From positions 3,410,001 to 3,474,000 of the forward strand of contig JAJNNX010000001.1 of NCBI GenBank assembly GCA_023159155.1: a stretch of DNA of 64,000 bases, read 5' to 3'. The position numbers and the translations under genes are program-made. Positions 44,519-56,713 of this stretch are shown piece after piece (the stretch's first letter is position 1; each line of letters opens with the position of its first letter). The notes under the pieces were generated by a model. That model ran no database searches and was not told the origin of the DNA. It saw nothing but the letters and a program-made list of their open reading frames with translations. The stretch is from Ustulina deusta (lineage: Eukaryota; Ascomycota; Sordariomycetes; Xylariales; Xylariaceae).

Positions 44519-46275
44519 TTACCCCGGGGTAAATGACTCATCATTTCTGTCTGAACCTTCAACTGTCCGCTTGATGGCCATGGAAATCATCGCCCGCAAT
44601 GTGTAGACCGCATCGTTTCCGGCATTGTGATAGTTGTCCCCAGGAATGCCCAGTTCACCGCACATCATTGCTAGGCTGCGGCCATTCGGATTGCGTTCCA
44701 TGCGCTGAAACATACCTTTGGTGTCGACTTCATCAACAATCTGGGAAACACACCAGGGGTTGTAATCTATCCTCATTAGGTATTTCAAATCCTGTTCAAT
44801 CTCGTGCCCGACAATAATCACGGGCCTTTGGTCTTCAGACTCCTCGTCGCCGATGATTTTGCCCACGACCTTATTGATATCATTGATTGAGACGATCTGG
44901 GATTCGCTGTTATTCGTTAGCAGCAGTTCACGGCTTTGACGGGACTTTGACCTTACCCGAAATTGAACGCTTCTGGGCAGCCTTGGACATATTTGGAATT
45001 GGCCATGTGGCGTCGCTCCTGGATTCTGAAGTGGTAGGCTTTGACTAGCGAAAACCAGTTTTCACCTCCCTCACCAGGACATATATTAATAAGATCCTCT
45101 GTATCCAATACGGCCAACCCAATTTCGGTAACCACCCTGGTGTCTTTCTCATATGCTTCAACATCGACACAAACAAAGCGAACTGATTCTCTGGCTTTGA
45201 ATGGCGCAGGCTTTGAGGCATTCCAATTCGCAGTCATCGAGCCTCGGTAGCGTGTTAGCTTTGTTGCCTCACGAATAGCAAACGAAGTCAGAACTTACTA
45301 TTGGATGACACATGCGAGATGGCTTGACGAAGTCCAAGATACCGCTGTACACGTTTGAGCATGCGGCCACGATCTTTATTTTTCTGAATCCTCTTTATCC
45401 TGGCCGCCTCTCGTTTCCTTTTGCCCTTAGCCGTTTTTAACGAACTGTAAATATCATCCATTTTATCTCGATACATCTGATAGCAGGAAGGGGATAGATG
45501 ACTAAGGTCATCAGCTGAGAGTGTGTGGGCACGCGCCTCAAGTGCATCAAGAGCACTGGTACTATTGGCTCGACCAAGGAAACGAGGGCGCGGCGTGTCC
45601 CATTCGCCAAAGGTGAGGGAGAATCGCTCCCCGGCATTGCCTTGAGGGATGGCAAGCTCCCCGTCGATCATGTGATTTACGATGTTAAGAAACTGTTCGA
45701 ACTGGATGGTAGGGATCAGTAGCAATGGAGCATTTGTGGCCTTAGGGTCACACTGCGAGAAGCTGCAATTGTGGATAAGTATCTCCTCAGCTAATGAATG
45801 CATGAAGTCGGGTTACCTACAAGTCCCAGACACGGTCCTTGAGTAGCGTCTGCTTGAAAATTTCGACAACCTGCAGTTGAAGTTAATAAAGACCAACATA
45901 TGCCCTTTCCGAGTTGCGTACTTGTTGCCCATTCGACTTGCCAACGTACATGCGAGGATAATCTCGCACAAGCTTGAAAGGAACAAAGGCAGTTCCCTTC
46001 TCGGATACTTCCCCGAATGCCAGGCGGAAAGGCTTGAAGGCATTGGAAGTTGGGGGATGGGTATCTAGTGGTGCTGTGCTTGGGATGACACGCTCCTCTT
46101 TCGCCGACACTGGTAATGGTGCTAAAGAAGAGCTGTCAGTTAATCCTGGACAATGGTAGGAACTGTCTCCCTTACAGAGTGGATGGACGGGAGCTGCTGC
46201 TTTCGGAATCATCGAGATGTTGATCTCATCATCGCTATTCTCGGGATCCCAACACAGGCGCACGTTGGATGCCAT
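44519..46275 (-). CDS. Gfd2/YDR514C-like DEDDh exonuclease-fold protein
   Basis: Five exons (45922-46275, 45821-45870, 45299-45762, 44957-45242 and 44519-44906) encode 513 residues; all phases agree. An N-terminal domain (ISMIP...NAFKPFRLAFGEVSEKGTAFVPFKLVRDYPRMYVGKSNGQQVVEIFKQTLLKDRVWDFF) leads to a charged coiled region (KGKRKREAARIKRIQKNKDRGRMLKRVQRYLG). The C-terminal domain has the complete DEDDh set: VCVDVEAYE (D, E), VGHEIEQDLKYL (D) and HNAGNDAV (H, D). Yeast Gfd2 was linked to mRNA export factors; biochemical activity is not established for the fungal group. The start is taken at MASNVRLCW (46275); an in-frame ATG lies 111 bases upstream. The related gene at 4483-5646 lacks the introns and two catalytic residues. 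Confidence 0.78.
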
Positions 46276-47519
46276 TGTTCGACAATGGTTGCAATTGCAC
46301 CTGTGATCAAGTTTTATCAGACGTGACAACCCTCTGTGTTTAACAAACGTATATGATGGGCAAGACAGCAGTTTGGTTGAGGGCAACGGCTGGCTTTACG
46401 GGTGAGATAACGTAAATCCAGACCAACAACTTTGGGGGGAGGGAGGGGGGGAAGAATAGGATGGGTGGAGCGCAGTTGGAAGGCCGAGGGAGTGCTCTTG
46501 GCCTGAAGAGAATAGAAGTGATTGATTCGATTTCGCAAGCGCCTTATTGTTGTTTGCAGGAAGTCACGAAACCGTGAGCAGGAACCTTCTGTCTTGCATG
46601 TTTGTGTCACCAAGACACCACCTCCCAGTTGCACCTGCCTGTATGTATCTCTACGTTGGTACCTACCTAGTGCCTTTTCAAGGATCCCTCAGATGTACCA
46701 CACACTAAGGAGATTAGACTATTGTAATTCATACAGTGTAATGGTGTTTCTCAATGGCTGGAGGAGATTATTGCTTGATTATGCGTGCTGGATTGTCCTT
46801 GAAATCTCACTACTGTTGACGCGCTCCAGGACAAGCTAGAATTTGCTTGCTGGGGAAAGGATTATAAAATAATAGTGACTGTGAGACGTCTTGAAGCGTA
46901 GGAGATGGAGTGCAATAACACTGCGAGTTATATAACTCAGAGACTCGGAAGATACCAACCTGCATACATACTCGAGTATGTAGGTAGGTAATGTGCTAGG
47001 TGTAGGCTGTGTACGATCGGTAAGGGAAGGTGTGTGGTCTGGAGTCAAAGATGAACTTCCACATTTGGTTTATGCAAAAGAGAACACGGCTCTTTACAGA
47101 AAGTAAGCCGTTGGTATTGCCTAGACAAAGGCCATCTCTGTTGTTGCCATGTATTGCTTTATAGGCAGACATTCTGGCATAAGTATCGGGACAAGCACGT
47201 TTGTGTTGTGAATTAAATCACAGGAAGATCTAGTATGATGCGCTGTCTCTCGGAACAACTCTCTCTCGGTGAACAGGGAATGTTGTTCAGAGATTAGTTG
47301 CTCAGGCGTCTTTCAAGCACTGCTCGACTCACGGCGGCATGGAAATATATGCGTGGGGATCGTCGAATACGTATGGCATTGCAAGAATCTGATTGATGAC
47401 CGATTACCAGAAGCATGAATTGCTGTGTCTCGACCCGGGCGACTCCCAAATTAGAGACTGCCTGGTGTCAACTGAATTGACATTGCTCTTCGGGCGCTAT
47501 GCTCCATCCCTCATCCCCC
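46276..47519. other. Intergenic, Gfd2-like promoter and BTB-gene 3' flank
   Basis: This 1.2 kb interval has a G-rich run near 46433-46455 about 160 bases upstream of the Gfd2-like start. Frames up to 136 codons occur but lack support. No RNA gene was found. Confidence 0.45.
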
Positions 47520-48263
47520 TTACCACTCTTCTGGTTTTTTCTCCTCTTCCACTGTGTATTCTTCATATTTGCCCACCCAGGCATAGTTTTTCTTTCCAAC
47601 CCCTGCTCCCTTGTCCCAAATCGCTATACACAGCTTCTTACAGACATGGCTCGTTAGATTTGCTGTGCACCAACCCATCACCATGTCGATGTGGCTTCTG
47701 CCATGATAGAATATTAGTGAGCAGAGCCTATCCACAAGAAATCTCTCGAGAGGACTGTTTTCCGGAATACTCTGTCCAACAGATTGAAATACACGCTCAT
47801 TGAACTGTTCGTTGCCCACGTCGAGGATCAGTACCATCATATCATTCTGAAATGCTGGGGCACGTATGTAGTCGCCGAATAGCCAGGCCTTCACCACTGT
47901 TCTGAGACTGAGTCGTGACATGAATGGCACGCTAAGAGGAGAGTAAGGGGCACCGCTGCTTCTCAGATAGACCCAATTGGTAAAGGCTTGCAGGATCTTG
48001 TCATCGCAATGCTCTACAAGATCAAATACTCGGGTTGTTGCTTCCTGAAAGCTGCTGTTGAGGGCTGTGCGAAAGTACTTGGACAGATGCGCTAGTGGTC
48101 TCGCGAGCACTACGAACTCTTCACCCGAGGGCGACCGAAGGGTTACCGTCTCAACGGATATGCTATACGCTTGTTAGTATCCCTGAAAATTCACAATATT
48201 GGGCTCAAGCTGCACTTACCAAGGCTCAGGGGTTCTACCCTCTCTCTCGAAGCGAGGCGTCAT
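47520..48263 (-). CDS. BTB/POZ domain protein
   Basis: Two exons (48220-48263 and 47520-48162) encode 228 residues. The protein starts MTPRFEREGRTPEPCISVETVTLRSPSGEEFVVLARPLAHLSKYFRTALNSSFQEATTRVFDLVEHCDDKILQAFTNWVYLR. This matches the fungal BTB pattern in which V-[LV]-x-hydrophobic, then HxxLL/SKYFxxALxxxFxE, is followed by an acidic D-D helix and a WVY-type strand. The remaining half (LRTVVKAWLFGDYIRAPAFQNDMMVLIL) is the helical extension common in fungal BTB proteins. BTB domains mediate dimerisation and often Cullin-3 binding, but nothing specific can be claimed for this one. The C-terminus is acidic (EEYTVEEEKKPEEW). Confidence 0.78.
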
Positions 48264-49847
48264 TGCGGGAATCGGGTGTTAACTGTGTCCTACGGTTAGA
48301 TGGATACCCATCTAATGGACCGATTTTGGAATTCTTGTGACCTTATGATATGAAGTCGCAACAATGATAGCGACTGACATCGTGTTTTATGGAGTCACTG
48401 TGTGAATCCAAAGGGTGAGAAAATTGGTATAGACTTACAGTGGGAGTTGCCTAGCCGGACACCTGCTTGACCGAGGTGGAGAAGCTTCGAACAAACTTCC
48501 CAGGGAAATGACAAAAGATACGTCGAGTAGTTGAGGTGACTGGCGGTTATCAGATAATGGAAATTGCTGAGAGTACGTGGTGTTAGAAGCGTAGTAACGG
48601 AAGGCTGGGTTTACAAAGGTCTCAAGGTAGATGTAGAATAGTACCAGCTACCGTCCCCGACTGAGCCTCTCTGTAATTGCAGGCGAAACAAGTGCGGTAC
48701 CCAGAAAGCAAGTAAGTGGAATACGACTTACCAGATATGTAGCATCCCGCCGTCAGATGAGGGTCCCTGTGTTCGCTTCTTGTAGAATATCGTGACAAGT
48801 ACCACTGCAGCACCTACCACGTGGGCGATACTGTTCGATGATGTTGATGAATAATGCTGTTGTGATTATGGTGGAAAGGTGAAGGATATGCCGTAATAGA
48901 ATGTGGTGGTCGGGGGCAGGTGGCGTTACTCGAGAGCCTCGGGAAAACATATGTAAGGTAGCATGGTAATACTCAAGGTCGGTGGAGGGGTAACTCCGGA
49001 AATAACGGATGGTGTTTGCTGAAAGACTACTGTGATTAACAAACAGTATTGAGATGGTAGTTGCAGGTGGGACTGCTCTTGTAACTCGCTACACTCAAGC
49101 TGAGGGCAAAGAGTATATGGGAGGATCGACTAACGTTGCAAGAAGAACATTGAGGTCGAGGTTGGGTCACGTAATCTTCGGAATAAAGAATTCTACCTTT
49201 TGTGCCCAATCTTGGGGGTGATAAGTGCTTGGTTAGGCAAGGGTGGTGAACAACAAGTGACTCTTTCATAGTCTATCCCAGCTTAAGCGCAGAAAGGTAA
49301 TCTGATATGTACTGACGTAAAAGTTACCACCGGTAGTGGCCTGGAGGGAATCTGCAGCAAAATTTCCAAAGTTGATATACGTGGGCCTCGCAATATATCA
49401 CATGCAAAGCGTCAGCATTACAAGACTTTAGGGAAGTAGGATTAAGTAGAGAGCAATACAGGAAAGGAGGTAACATGGAGGTGTTGCGGGCAACCAAAGC
49501 TGAAGCTGTTTTGGCCAGTGACTTTCTGCAAGTCGTGGAGCTATTATCTGGTGAGAGGTTGATAGGTCTGTGACCTCGAAGCTCATGTTATGCCCTATCG
49601 GTCAGCACATGACGGAGAGACCCCTCATGCTACGAACATAGTGCAGGGCCAAATAAAGCTGATGCTGGCAGCTGCTTCTATTCTGAGAATCCTGGGTCAC
49701 TTAGACAGTCACAACCTTTCACATCTTCTAGTTCATTGAGGCAATATTTCGCACCCAAGATATCTGGAGACGTCCATATCCTCACAAACTTAAAGAAATA
49801 CCCAAATGTACAAATATTCATACAGTCTATTGTTCACATCACAACTA
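48264..49847. other. Intergenic, BTB-gene promoter and Ku80 3' flank
   Basis: This 1.6 kb interval holds only frames below 80 codons. The left part is the upstream region of the BTB gene and the right end the Ku80 3' UTR. No repeat array or RNA gene was recognised. Confidence 0.5.
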
Positions 49848-52299
49848 CTACGTCTTAAAGAACTAGCAATACAATGTTAGCAGTATGCTCAAGAAATGGC
49901 GTGCCAATGGGGTACTCACCTCAGCTGCTTCTTCTGGTGTCACCTTAGACTGCTCAGATACCTTGTTATCAATCAAGCCCAACCTGACGTTCTTAATCTT
50001 CCACCATAGCTCCCTACGATTGCCATTAAACTCACCCGATAGGAGGCGGGTTTTGAAGTCTATCATAAAGGAATTGAACATGTGTGGATACTCATAATCG
50101 ATCGCTTTTTCTTTCATGACACCAATATGCTCAACAGCACGCTCATAGTCTTGATCGCCGAGGCTTTTGGTAACCATATCACAGATAATGGCGCCCATCT
50201 GCTTCATTGCATCTTTGATGTCGGCTTCATCATCAGCAAGGTCCACTTTCTGAATAAATTCAGGTATTGCCTTATCAGGACTGATCTTTGCTCGCCTGTT
50301 CTCAGGTTGTTTAAGTAGAGCGTCAATATCGAGACCGGATATTGGTTTGGGCTTGTCGCCTTTGTCCCTTTTACCCTTTGCCTTAGGAGGTACTGATTGA
50401 ATATTAGTTAATATCATGGGCCTATCTGCAATGCTGGGCTGTCCTTACCTTTCTTGACACTGGCTTTGTCTATGAGATCCTCAAGATCTGACTTGGCTTT
50501 TGCTACCAAATCTTCAGGAGGATTTGCATATTTCAGAAGAATTGAATGGGTTGGGGGAACTGGCTGGTTCGGATAGGTTGCGCGATGCCGAACAACTTGG
50601 TTGATGCGGTGAAGCGGTGGACTGAAAAGGTCCTCGACTGCAGCGTACTCCATAGTACGGTTACTAGTGACGATTAGCTCTATCTAGGTAGGTCTATGGG
50701 AAATAACAGGCTCACCCTTCATCGTCCTTTTCCCAGGAAGATATATCCATGGCATCCACATAATCATCCATGGCCTCCTGCAGCTCTTGGGAAGGGAGGT
50801 TTCGATGGTTTTCAGTAATCGTGTTGCCTTGGACCGTGATCACTTTGTCGAGAGGTGGAAACGGATAACTTCTGACATCTTCTGCGAATGGAAGAGGCAC
50901 ATCATAGAGACATTCGAAATCAGCCTCGATATGAGGTGCTAAGAGGACCAGGGCAGGTTCTTTGTCGTCTTTCGTTACAATACGTGCGACCGCGTAAGAC
51001 TCTAGCTCATGGAGCGAGTGGATGAGCGACGATAACTGTAAGGCCGCGGCATCGTTGAACTTCTGAGCGACTGTCATACAAGTCTCACCCATATTGAGGA
51101 AAGGCTCGTACTATGACCGTCAGCACAGAATCTCGCAATTTGGGTTAGTTTCATACCTTCTCTTGGTAGATAAAGCCCACAATGCTGAAACTCTTGGTTG
51201 TCTCAATCTTAGTGATATTGTAATCTGATTCACTGATATGCACAGCAGTTCTTCCGTATTCGTATCCCTTGGCTAGCTCGTCGCGATCGACATCACGTTT
51301 TCCGCCGGGAGCATTAGGATCATTGACTTTGTACGTGCGAGCGTCTTTCACCGCGGAAAAGCTTGGAGTGGGCTCCACACCTTGCATTTCATCGCCGTTA
51401 GCAATCTGGGCAACACGGGAAGGGCCAGCGCTGGACTCGGTCTTCATGACAACCCTGCTAGCGGGCGGAACGGTTGCCTTATGTGTCTTAAAGTATCGTT
51501 CTACATTGATGCTCATAGCATCCTCGTGCACGCTGGGATCTCCGAGAGTGAGTAGGCCGTCATATGTTTTGTAGGGCTTAATAGACTTGACTCTTGGGGT
51601 CTCAAGTTCAGAGATCGCTTCGGCTATGGTCCCATACAAGCCATCGCATGTTTCAGCTAGGTCTCTCAGAATCATCTCGTTTTGTTCCTTGATGCTCGAC
51701 TTGTCCTCTTCCTTAAAGCCAAATTCAGCATCATCAAAGTCCACACCTCTATCCGATATTAGCATGTGGCGTTATCCTTGGAGGGATCGGAAAACCAACA
51801 GTACTGTAAGCTGTATACCAGACCTCTTGATCTTCTCGGATATATCACCGATATCACTACTGTCCATGGGCGCCTCGCCGTCTGTGACTAGAATGATTCT
51901 GCGGTTGTACTTTAGTTTCTTGGTGAGCTTCTCGATCATCTCAATGGCCAAGACGATAGCAGAGATGCAATCACCAGTCTGGGTATCGCTAGGCTTGACA
52001 CGATCACGCAGAGTCGCGAGACTGTTCATAGTCATTGGACCGAGCTCTTGGAGGACCGATATGTGCTCGTATCCTTCGCATCCATCCTCTTGGCTCTCCA
52101 AGGGATTGTCGGTCTCGTCTGTCCTTACTCCAACGACACCCACATTCCATGTCTTCCGGGAAGCAGCAACAGTGGTGGAAATCTTGTCCCAAACGTAACG
52201 CATATACCAGTCCAGATCCGACTCAGTGCGGCCGTTGTGACAGTCGGCCATTGACGACCCCAAGTCGAGGATATAAACAGTTGCTTCCTTGTCGGCCAT
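49848..52299 (-). CDS. ku80: Ku80, ATP-dependent DNA helicase II subunit 2
   Basis: Six exons (51800-52299, 51157-51748, 50716-51110, 50449-50663, 49920-50392 and 49848-49862) encode 729 residues with matching phases. The N-terminal von Willebrand A domain (about 1-235) starts MADKEATVYILDLGSSMADCHNGRTESDLDWYMRYVWDKI, the form seen in fungal Ku80. The DNA-encircling beta-barrel core spans about 240-520 (SIKPYKTYDGLLTLGDP, then NMGETCMTVAQKFNDAAALQLSSLIHSLHELESYAVARIVTKDDKEPALVLLAPHIEADFECLYDVPLPFAEDVRSY). The C-terminal arm and helical domain include QVVRHRATYPNQPVPP. Ku70-Ku80 binds DNA ends in non-homologous end joining and protects telomeres; the Neurospora orthologue is mus-52. The last exon is only 15 nt (FFKT then stop). 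It diverges from the TMEM205-like gene by 484 bases. Confidence 0.97.
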
Positions 52300-52783
52300 T
52301 GTGGGCGGAGTAGATGGCGGACAGTCTTGTGATAATCAGGGGGGATAGAACGAATGTAAATCACGATACAGCATTGGTTGTGGTTCACAGCGAGGGCAGA
52401 AATGGCTGGTATCTTGTCTCGGGTTCTGCCTCGTAGTTGTGTTGCCCCGCCTCGAGGGCTGCCTGGAACACGCATCAAGTCATCGCGATACCAGGGGAGG
52501 CTATGAGCAGACAGGCGCGACGGCACGTGACCTTCATAAACGCTGCAGCTAGTTCTGGTTGGAGATTGTTGGCCCAAGCTTCTAGCGATAAGTACTGCCT
52601 AATTGGGTGCGTCAAGCACCTACCGGTAGACCGAGGTACTCGTCTCATCGTGAAACGTTAGCTCATACCACGCCATTTGAGTTCTTGACTTCATCCAACC
52701 TGAGGAAGTTCATCTCAACACTTAAGTTATTTTATTTCCCCAAGCCACATATCACTATAAATTCAAAAACTTGGAAGCCCAAA

Positions 52784-53605
52784 ATGCCTGAAGGATCTCT
52801 CCTATTCTCTCCAGCTCCGTACCATGTCTTATCGTATGGCACTCTCACTAAACCCCTTTCAGCCGGCTTAGACGGATCCTAACCACACCTCAACTTTCGC
52901 AGGTATGGCGCGCTGCTAGGCACCCAGTTCTTCCACGTAAGTGCAATCAATGGCCGTGCCTGTAGATCTCTTCGCCGAGTTCGTAGGGTTGGTGTTGTCA
53001 ATACTGACAAGGCCGACTCAGACCTTTATCAACTCGATAATTTCCTTCAAGGTCCTACAACGTCCGCAATTTGGCATCCTGCAGCGAGCCGTCTTCCCCG
53101 CCTATTTCGGGATCCAGGTCGCAGCGCCTGTAGCGCTAGCTATTACTTATCCTGGAGGGGGCGGTCGTCTTGCAGTGCTGCCACAGGGCATTAGCGGCGT
53201 CCTGCACCCAGCAAATCGTTGGGGCGTGCTGGTACCGCTGACTGCGGCGTTCGTGACAGGTTTGACGAACCTGGTGTACTTCCTGCCGGAGACCAATAAA
53301 GTCACAGCACAGAGGAGACAGCAAGGTACGCGTGCTTCCACAGGATTCTCAACGTTGCGGTGCTTTACTTTGTGTTGCATGTTTGACTCGCTGTATACTA
53401 GTTGGTTACAAATTGGCTGACAACAATGCGTACTTCAGAGGTTAAAGACGGCAAACAGAGCCGGGATAAAACCACCCAATCCAAGGAGTTGAAGACGCTG
53501 AACAAGAAGTTTGGCAAGCTGCATGGTTACTCTTCGCTTTTCAACCTAATCACTTTCATCGCGACAGTGGTTTACGGAGTGCACCTGTCTGCAAGAATCG
53601 TGTAA
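52784..53605 (+). CDS. TMEM205-like (DUF4149) membrane protein
   Basis: Four exons (52784-52833, 52903-52936, 53022-53325 and 53439-53605) encode 184 residues. The product starts MPEGSLLFSPAPYHVLSYGALLGTQFFHTFINSIISFKVLQRPQFGILQRAVFPAYFGIQVAAPVALAITYPG. It has hydrophobic spans around residues 20-38, 58-80, 105-130 and 160-180, and a conserved FLPETNKVTAQRR loop. The tail SKELKTLNKKFGKLHGYSSLFNLITFIATVVYGVHLS is typical of the family. Animal TMEM205 is tied to drug export, while the fungal role is unknown. Exon 2 is only 34 nt but supplies the invariant SYGALLGTQFFH, which cannot be read without splicing. Confidence 0.88.
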
Positions 53606-53939
53606 GGTACACCAAATCTTAGCATTATTTACCAATGTGCAGTGTATAACGATCCCCCCGAGTTATTAGAAGGTATATCGTGACATCTCAGCATCTTACC
53701 AGAATTTCAAAGTCTGTGAATGTGGGAACCAACAATTAGGTTCAACTGTGAGAAATACCGTCTCATATGAATACTTTTCAGAAAGGGTCGTTGTTTGAGA
53801 ACCTCTGCTGAATATCGCCTTTTGGGTACATTTCATCGCTTATAAAGGCAATGATGTTTATTCATTGATGCATCTTCGTAAAGTCGTACTATCTACAAGC
53901 TTGTGACAGTGAAGCCGAAATGATTCAGTGAGAAGCTAG
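53606..53939. other. Convergent 3' flanks
   Basis: This is the short interval between the 3' ends of the TMEM205-like gene and the small gene at 53940. Nothing else was seen. Confidence 0.5.
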
Positions 53940-54353
53940 TCAAAAGCGACCAACTGAAGCGAGAAGGTCTCTCTTTGCTTTTTCACATTTTCGTGTTCTG
54001 CCTTCTAGATCCTCCCTCGCTGGCTGCACGTTCAAGCTTGCACTGCGCTTTACCCAGCCCTTGACAGACCAGTACGTGGGCTGTTTCGAAAGTTGTCGCG
54101 CGATATCAAGATCCTGTAACGGTTTTGTATATTCGCGGTCCAAGGGTGATAGTGGATGGCTAAACGCCGGAGAATTACTACCAAGTGGTGTTTCGGCTGT
54201 AGAAGCAGAGGATGTCGTAGAAGCCAGTGTTGACGCTGTTGCGCCTTTTGGGAAGAGGTTATTAGGTATTTCTGAGGGTCCTATGGATGCAGTGCCGGTA
54301 GGGCCCTTTCTGTGGGAGACAGTTGAAGCTGACATTGTAGAAAGCGTGCTCAA
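53940..54353 (-). CDS. Small Ser/Thr-rich protein of unknown function
   Basis: One exon encodes 137 residues. The first 75 are Ser/Thr/Ala-rich and disordered. The second half is more ordered: SPLDREYTKPLQDLDIARQLSKQPTYWSVKGWVKRSASLNVQPAREDLEGRTRKCEKAKRDLLAS. The LDREYTKPLQDLDIARQLSKQPTYWSVKGWVK block looks conserved and compatible with small ascomycete hypothetical proteins, but no domain name can be given. A second ATG seven codons in (MSAST) is an equally good start. Support comes from composition and length only. Confidence 0.5.
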   Translation of the reverse strand: MSTLSTMSASTVSHRKGPTGTASIGPSEIPNNLFPKGATASTLASTTSSASTAETPLGSNSPAFSHPLSPLDREYTKPLQDLDIARQLSKQPTYWSVKGWVKRSASLNVQPAREDLEGRTRKCEKAKRDLLASVGRF

Positions 54354-55482
54354 GTAAAGGAATCAATTGGCGGATGAGTGTGCTCAGTGAGGCTGCTTGT
54401 GTTGGAGAGCTGTTCGTGCCATGTAAAGAATAGCTTGTCCGACTCAGAAACAAGCTATAGTGAAGTAGAGAAAAAAGGAAAGAGAAATTATCTAACAACT
54501 ACAGTGAAACATTTGTCGAACGTGAAGTAGTTCAACTAGATACCTAGGTATATACTACACAATCAACAAATTAGGATAATAAGGGCAGGGGGGTCCACCT
54601 GTATGAAGGGTCCTGGCCCGCTCACTAGACCGCCACGTTTGATTCACTGTTTACTAAACAAATGAATCGTGACCGAACCCGGCGCCAGTGACAGGGTGGT
54701 GGGCCGGCTTGCTCGACAGGAGGGGCTCTTAGGGGCCACCAATCAAGTGCTCAAAAGGCGACCGATTGCTAATACGCAGTTAGTAGTAATGGAATAGACG
54801 ATCATTTAGCTAATCACTGCAACTTAACCAGCTATTCGTGACCGCTTTCTCAAAGTTTAGTAGGGCATTACTTGTTCCGTGTTGAAAACTCGGTATTTTA
54901 TGATGTATTACTGTCTAGTGGGGTTAAACATGTCTTGCCTCAAATTGGTGTCCTTAGAATTGGTGCCATTCCATGATGTGTGGTTGTGGGTGAGCCCCTT
55001 GGTAACACTGTCTGTATGCTAAAAGACGTGATGAGAGCTTCAGGTGAGATGAGGGTCTGTTGAAGATTGGGATGTCAACTTGAAGTATGTGCCGGTAAGG
55101 TATACATAGCCCAGGACAGACCCAACCCGAGGGCTTGAATACTGATGGGAGGACTCATGTCACTTACCACCACCATTATCACCGTCTCGCCACAGTAAAC
55201 ATCGAGAGCAACCTCCTTTGAATGCATTTGCACCATGCTCAGTCGCGCAAAGATTACAATCCATGGAACTTTCCCCTTTTCAATCTTGTCCATTCTGCCC
55301 AGTGGCCACAAAACATTTTGATACTTTTCAGAATATATTAACAGCTTCTGACTCATGGTCAAAGAAATCCGCACGGGATGCATTAGATGCATCATGTTTC
55401 GGCTTCAAAGACTTAGATTGCTGACAAGATTATTATCTCGACTTGAGAAGCTTAGCTCGGCAACCCGTGACGAGTGTCTTTT
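54354..55482. other. Intergenic region with inverted repeat
   Basis: This 1.1 kb interval lies upstream of the small gene and 3' of the DUF1295 gene. A short interrupted hairpin (arms GATTCA...TGAATC) sits at 54641-54668 beside a GC-rich patch that differs from the AT-rich surroundings. Frames are unsupported. Confidence 0.4.
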
Positions 55483-56713
55483 CTATTTCTGCTTTGTCTT
55501 CTCTCGCCCGGATAGGTCGCTCGTTCGAATGATCTTCGGAGTAGCTACCACCGGCTTGTATGGCCGCAAACTTGGTAGAAGGACACCAACCTGTTTCTGA
55601 TAAGCTTTATACTCTGGGTATTTCCCAGCAGTGATCGACTCTGTAAACCACGTTGATCCTTGAAACAGCATAATGAGAAACAAGGGACCTGAGCATGCCC
55701 AGTTGTACGGGACATTGCCAGCGTAGCAGCTCCATTGATAAACAACGAACCAAATGGTTTGTTCCGCCGTAAAGTTCGGGTGCCTACAATATGCCCATAG
55801 CCCTGATGTGATGAAGCCCCTGTTTAGCTCTTCCTGGGTATGCCCGCAATCGCGTGGTATCTTGGCTGTCTGTTGGTACGTTTTCTTAGCAGCCTGGTAA
55901 TCTGTGACTGTGTGAGTATTCCACCGTCTCCGATGGGTCAAGTAACATACCCCATTGCTGCTGGTCGCTGAACCATTCCGATAGGACAAGGGCTAGCTCT
56001 GTGGTAGCAAAGAGCAAATCGGCCATTCCGACTTTTGGTTCGATGTTTGAAGCTAGCAAAATGATGTACGTTGGTGCGGCAAGGAGAAAAAGTAAAATAC
56101 TCTGTATGAAAGAGATGAAGGTTGCGTTGAATATAAAAAATATTACTGGGTGGCAGTAACCTCGAATGATTTCCCTGCTAGACAGTTAGGTCTCGTATAA
56201 AAGAGATTGACACTCAAGGGCTCTACAAACCATCTATAGTCTTCGGAGCCAATCTCGTAGCCGCCTTTGCGCCAGTAGTTGAAAGTCAATCGAGCCTTTA
56301 AAAATCAGAATTAGGCTGTAGAGGGAAGATGCGAGCTGACATAGTAGACATACACTCCAGACGACACTCCAGAACAGAACCAACTCTACCCTTTGGCTTG
56401 GTAGGTTATTAAGGTGCGCCCAGGCAGCAAAATGGGCATTGTAGAAAGCAGGCAGTAAGCTCCAAAACCGATCCACCTGGGAAAAGTTACGATTGGCCTC
56501 AGATGCAACCCAGAAGATGCCACCAATGAATATGGAAAACGCAAAGCCTGATACAAGAGGATTGGTATTCGCGTAGAGGTTGAGTAGCGATTCACCATTT
56601 CTCACAGTGCTTAAGACATTGGATGGGAGCTCATAGAGCTGGGGGAGAAACGGCTCGACAACCTTGGAAAAATCGGCGCAGTCCTCAAGAGACTTGAGGG
56701 CTGGGAGGGCCAT
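55483..56713 (-). CDS. DUF1295 membrane protein, steroid 5-alpha-reductase-like
   Basis: Four exons (56354-56713, 56231-56295, 55951-56174 and 55483-55901) encode 355 residues. Several membrane spans are evident (PLVSGFAFSIFIGGIFWVAS, PVIFFIFNATFISFIQSILLFLLAAPTYIILLAS). The diagnostic parts are RLTFNYWRKGGYEIGSEDYRWEIIRGY, FSDQQQWDYQAAKKTYQQ, and GLWAYCRHPNFTAEQTIWFVVYQWSC followed by STWFTESITAGKYPEYKAYQKQVGVLLP. The last matches the NADPH-binding C-terminal signature of the DUF1295/steroid reductase-type fold (R-HPN-F-E, GKYPEY-Y---V). Enzymes of this fold reduce or methylate lipids at the ER; the substrate is unknown. The start at MALPALKSLEDC was preferred over an in-frame ATG 39 bases upstream. 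It diverges from TOP3 by 884 bases. Confidence 0.88.
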
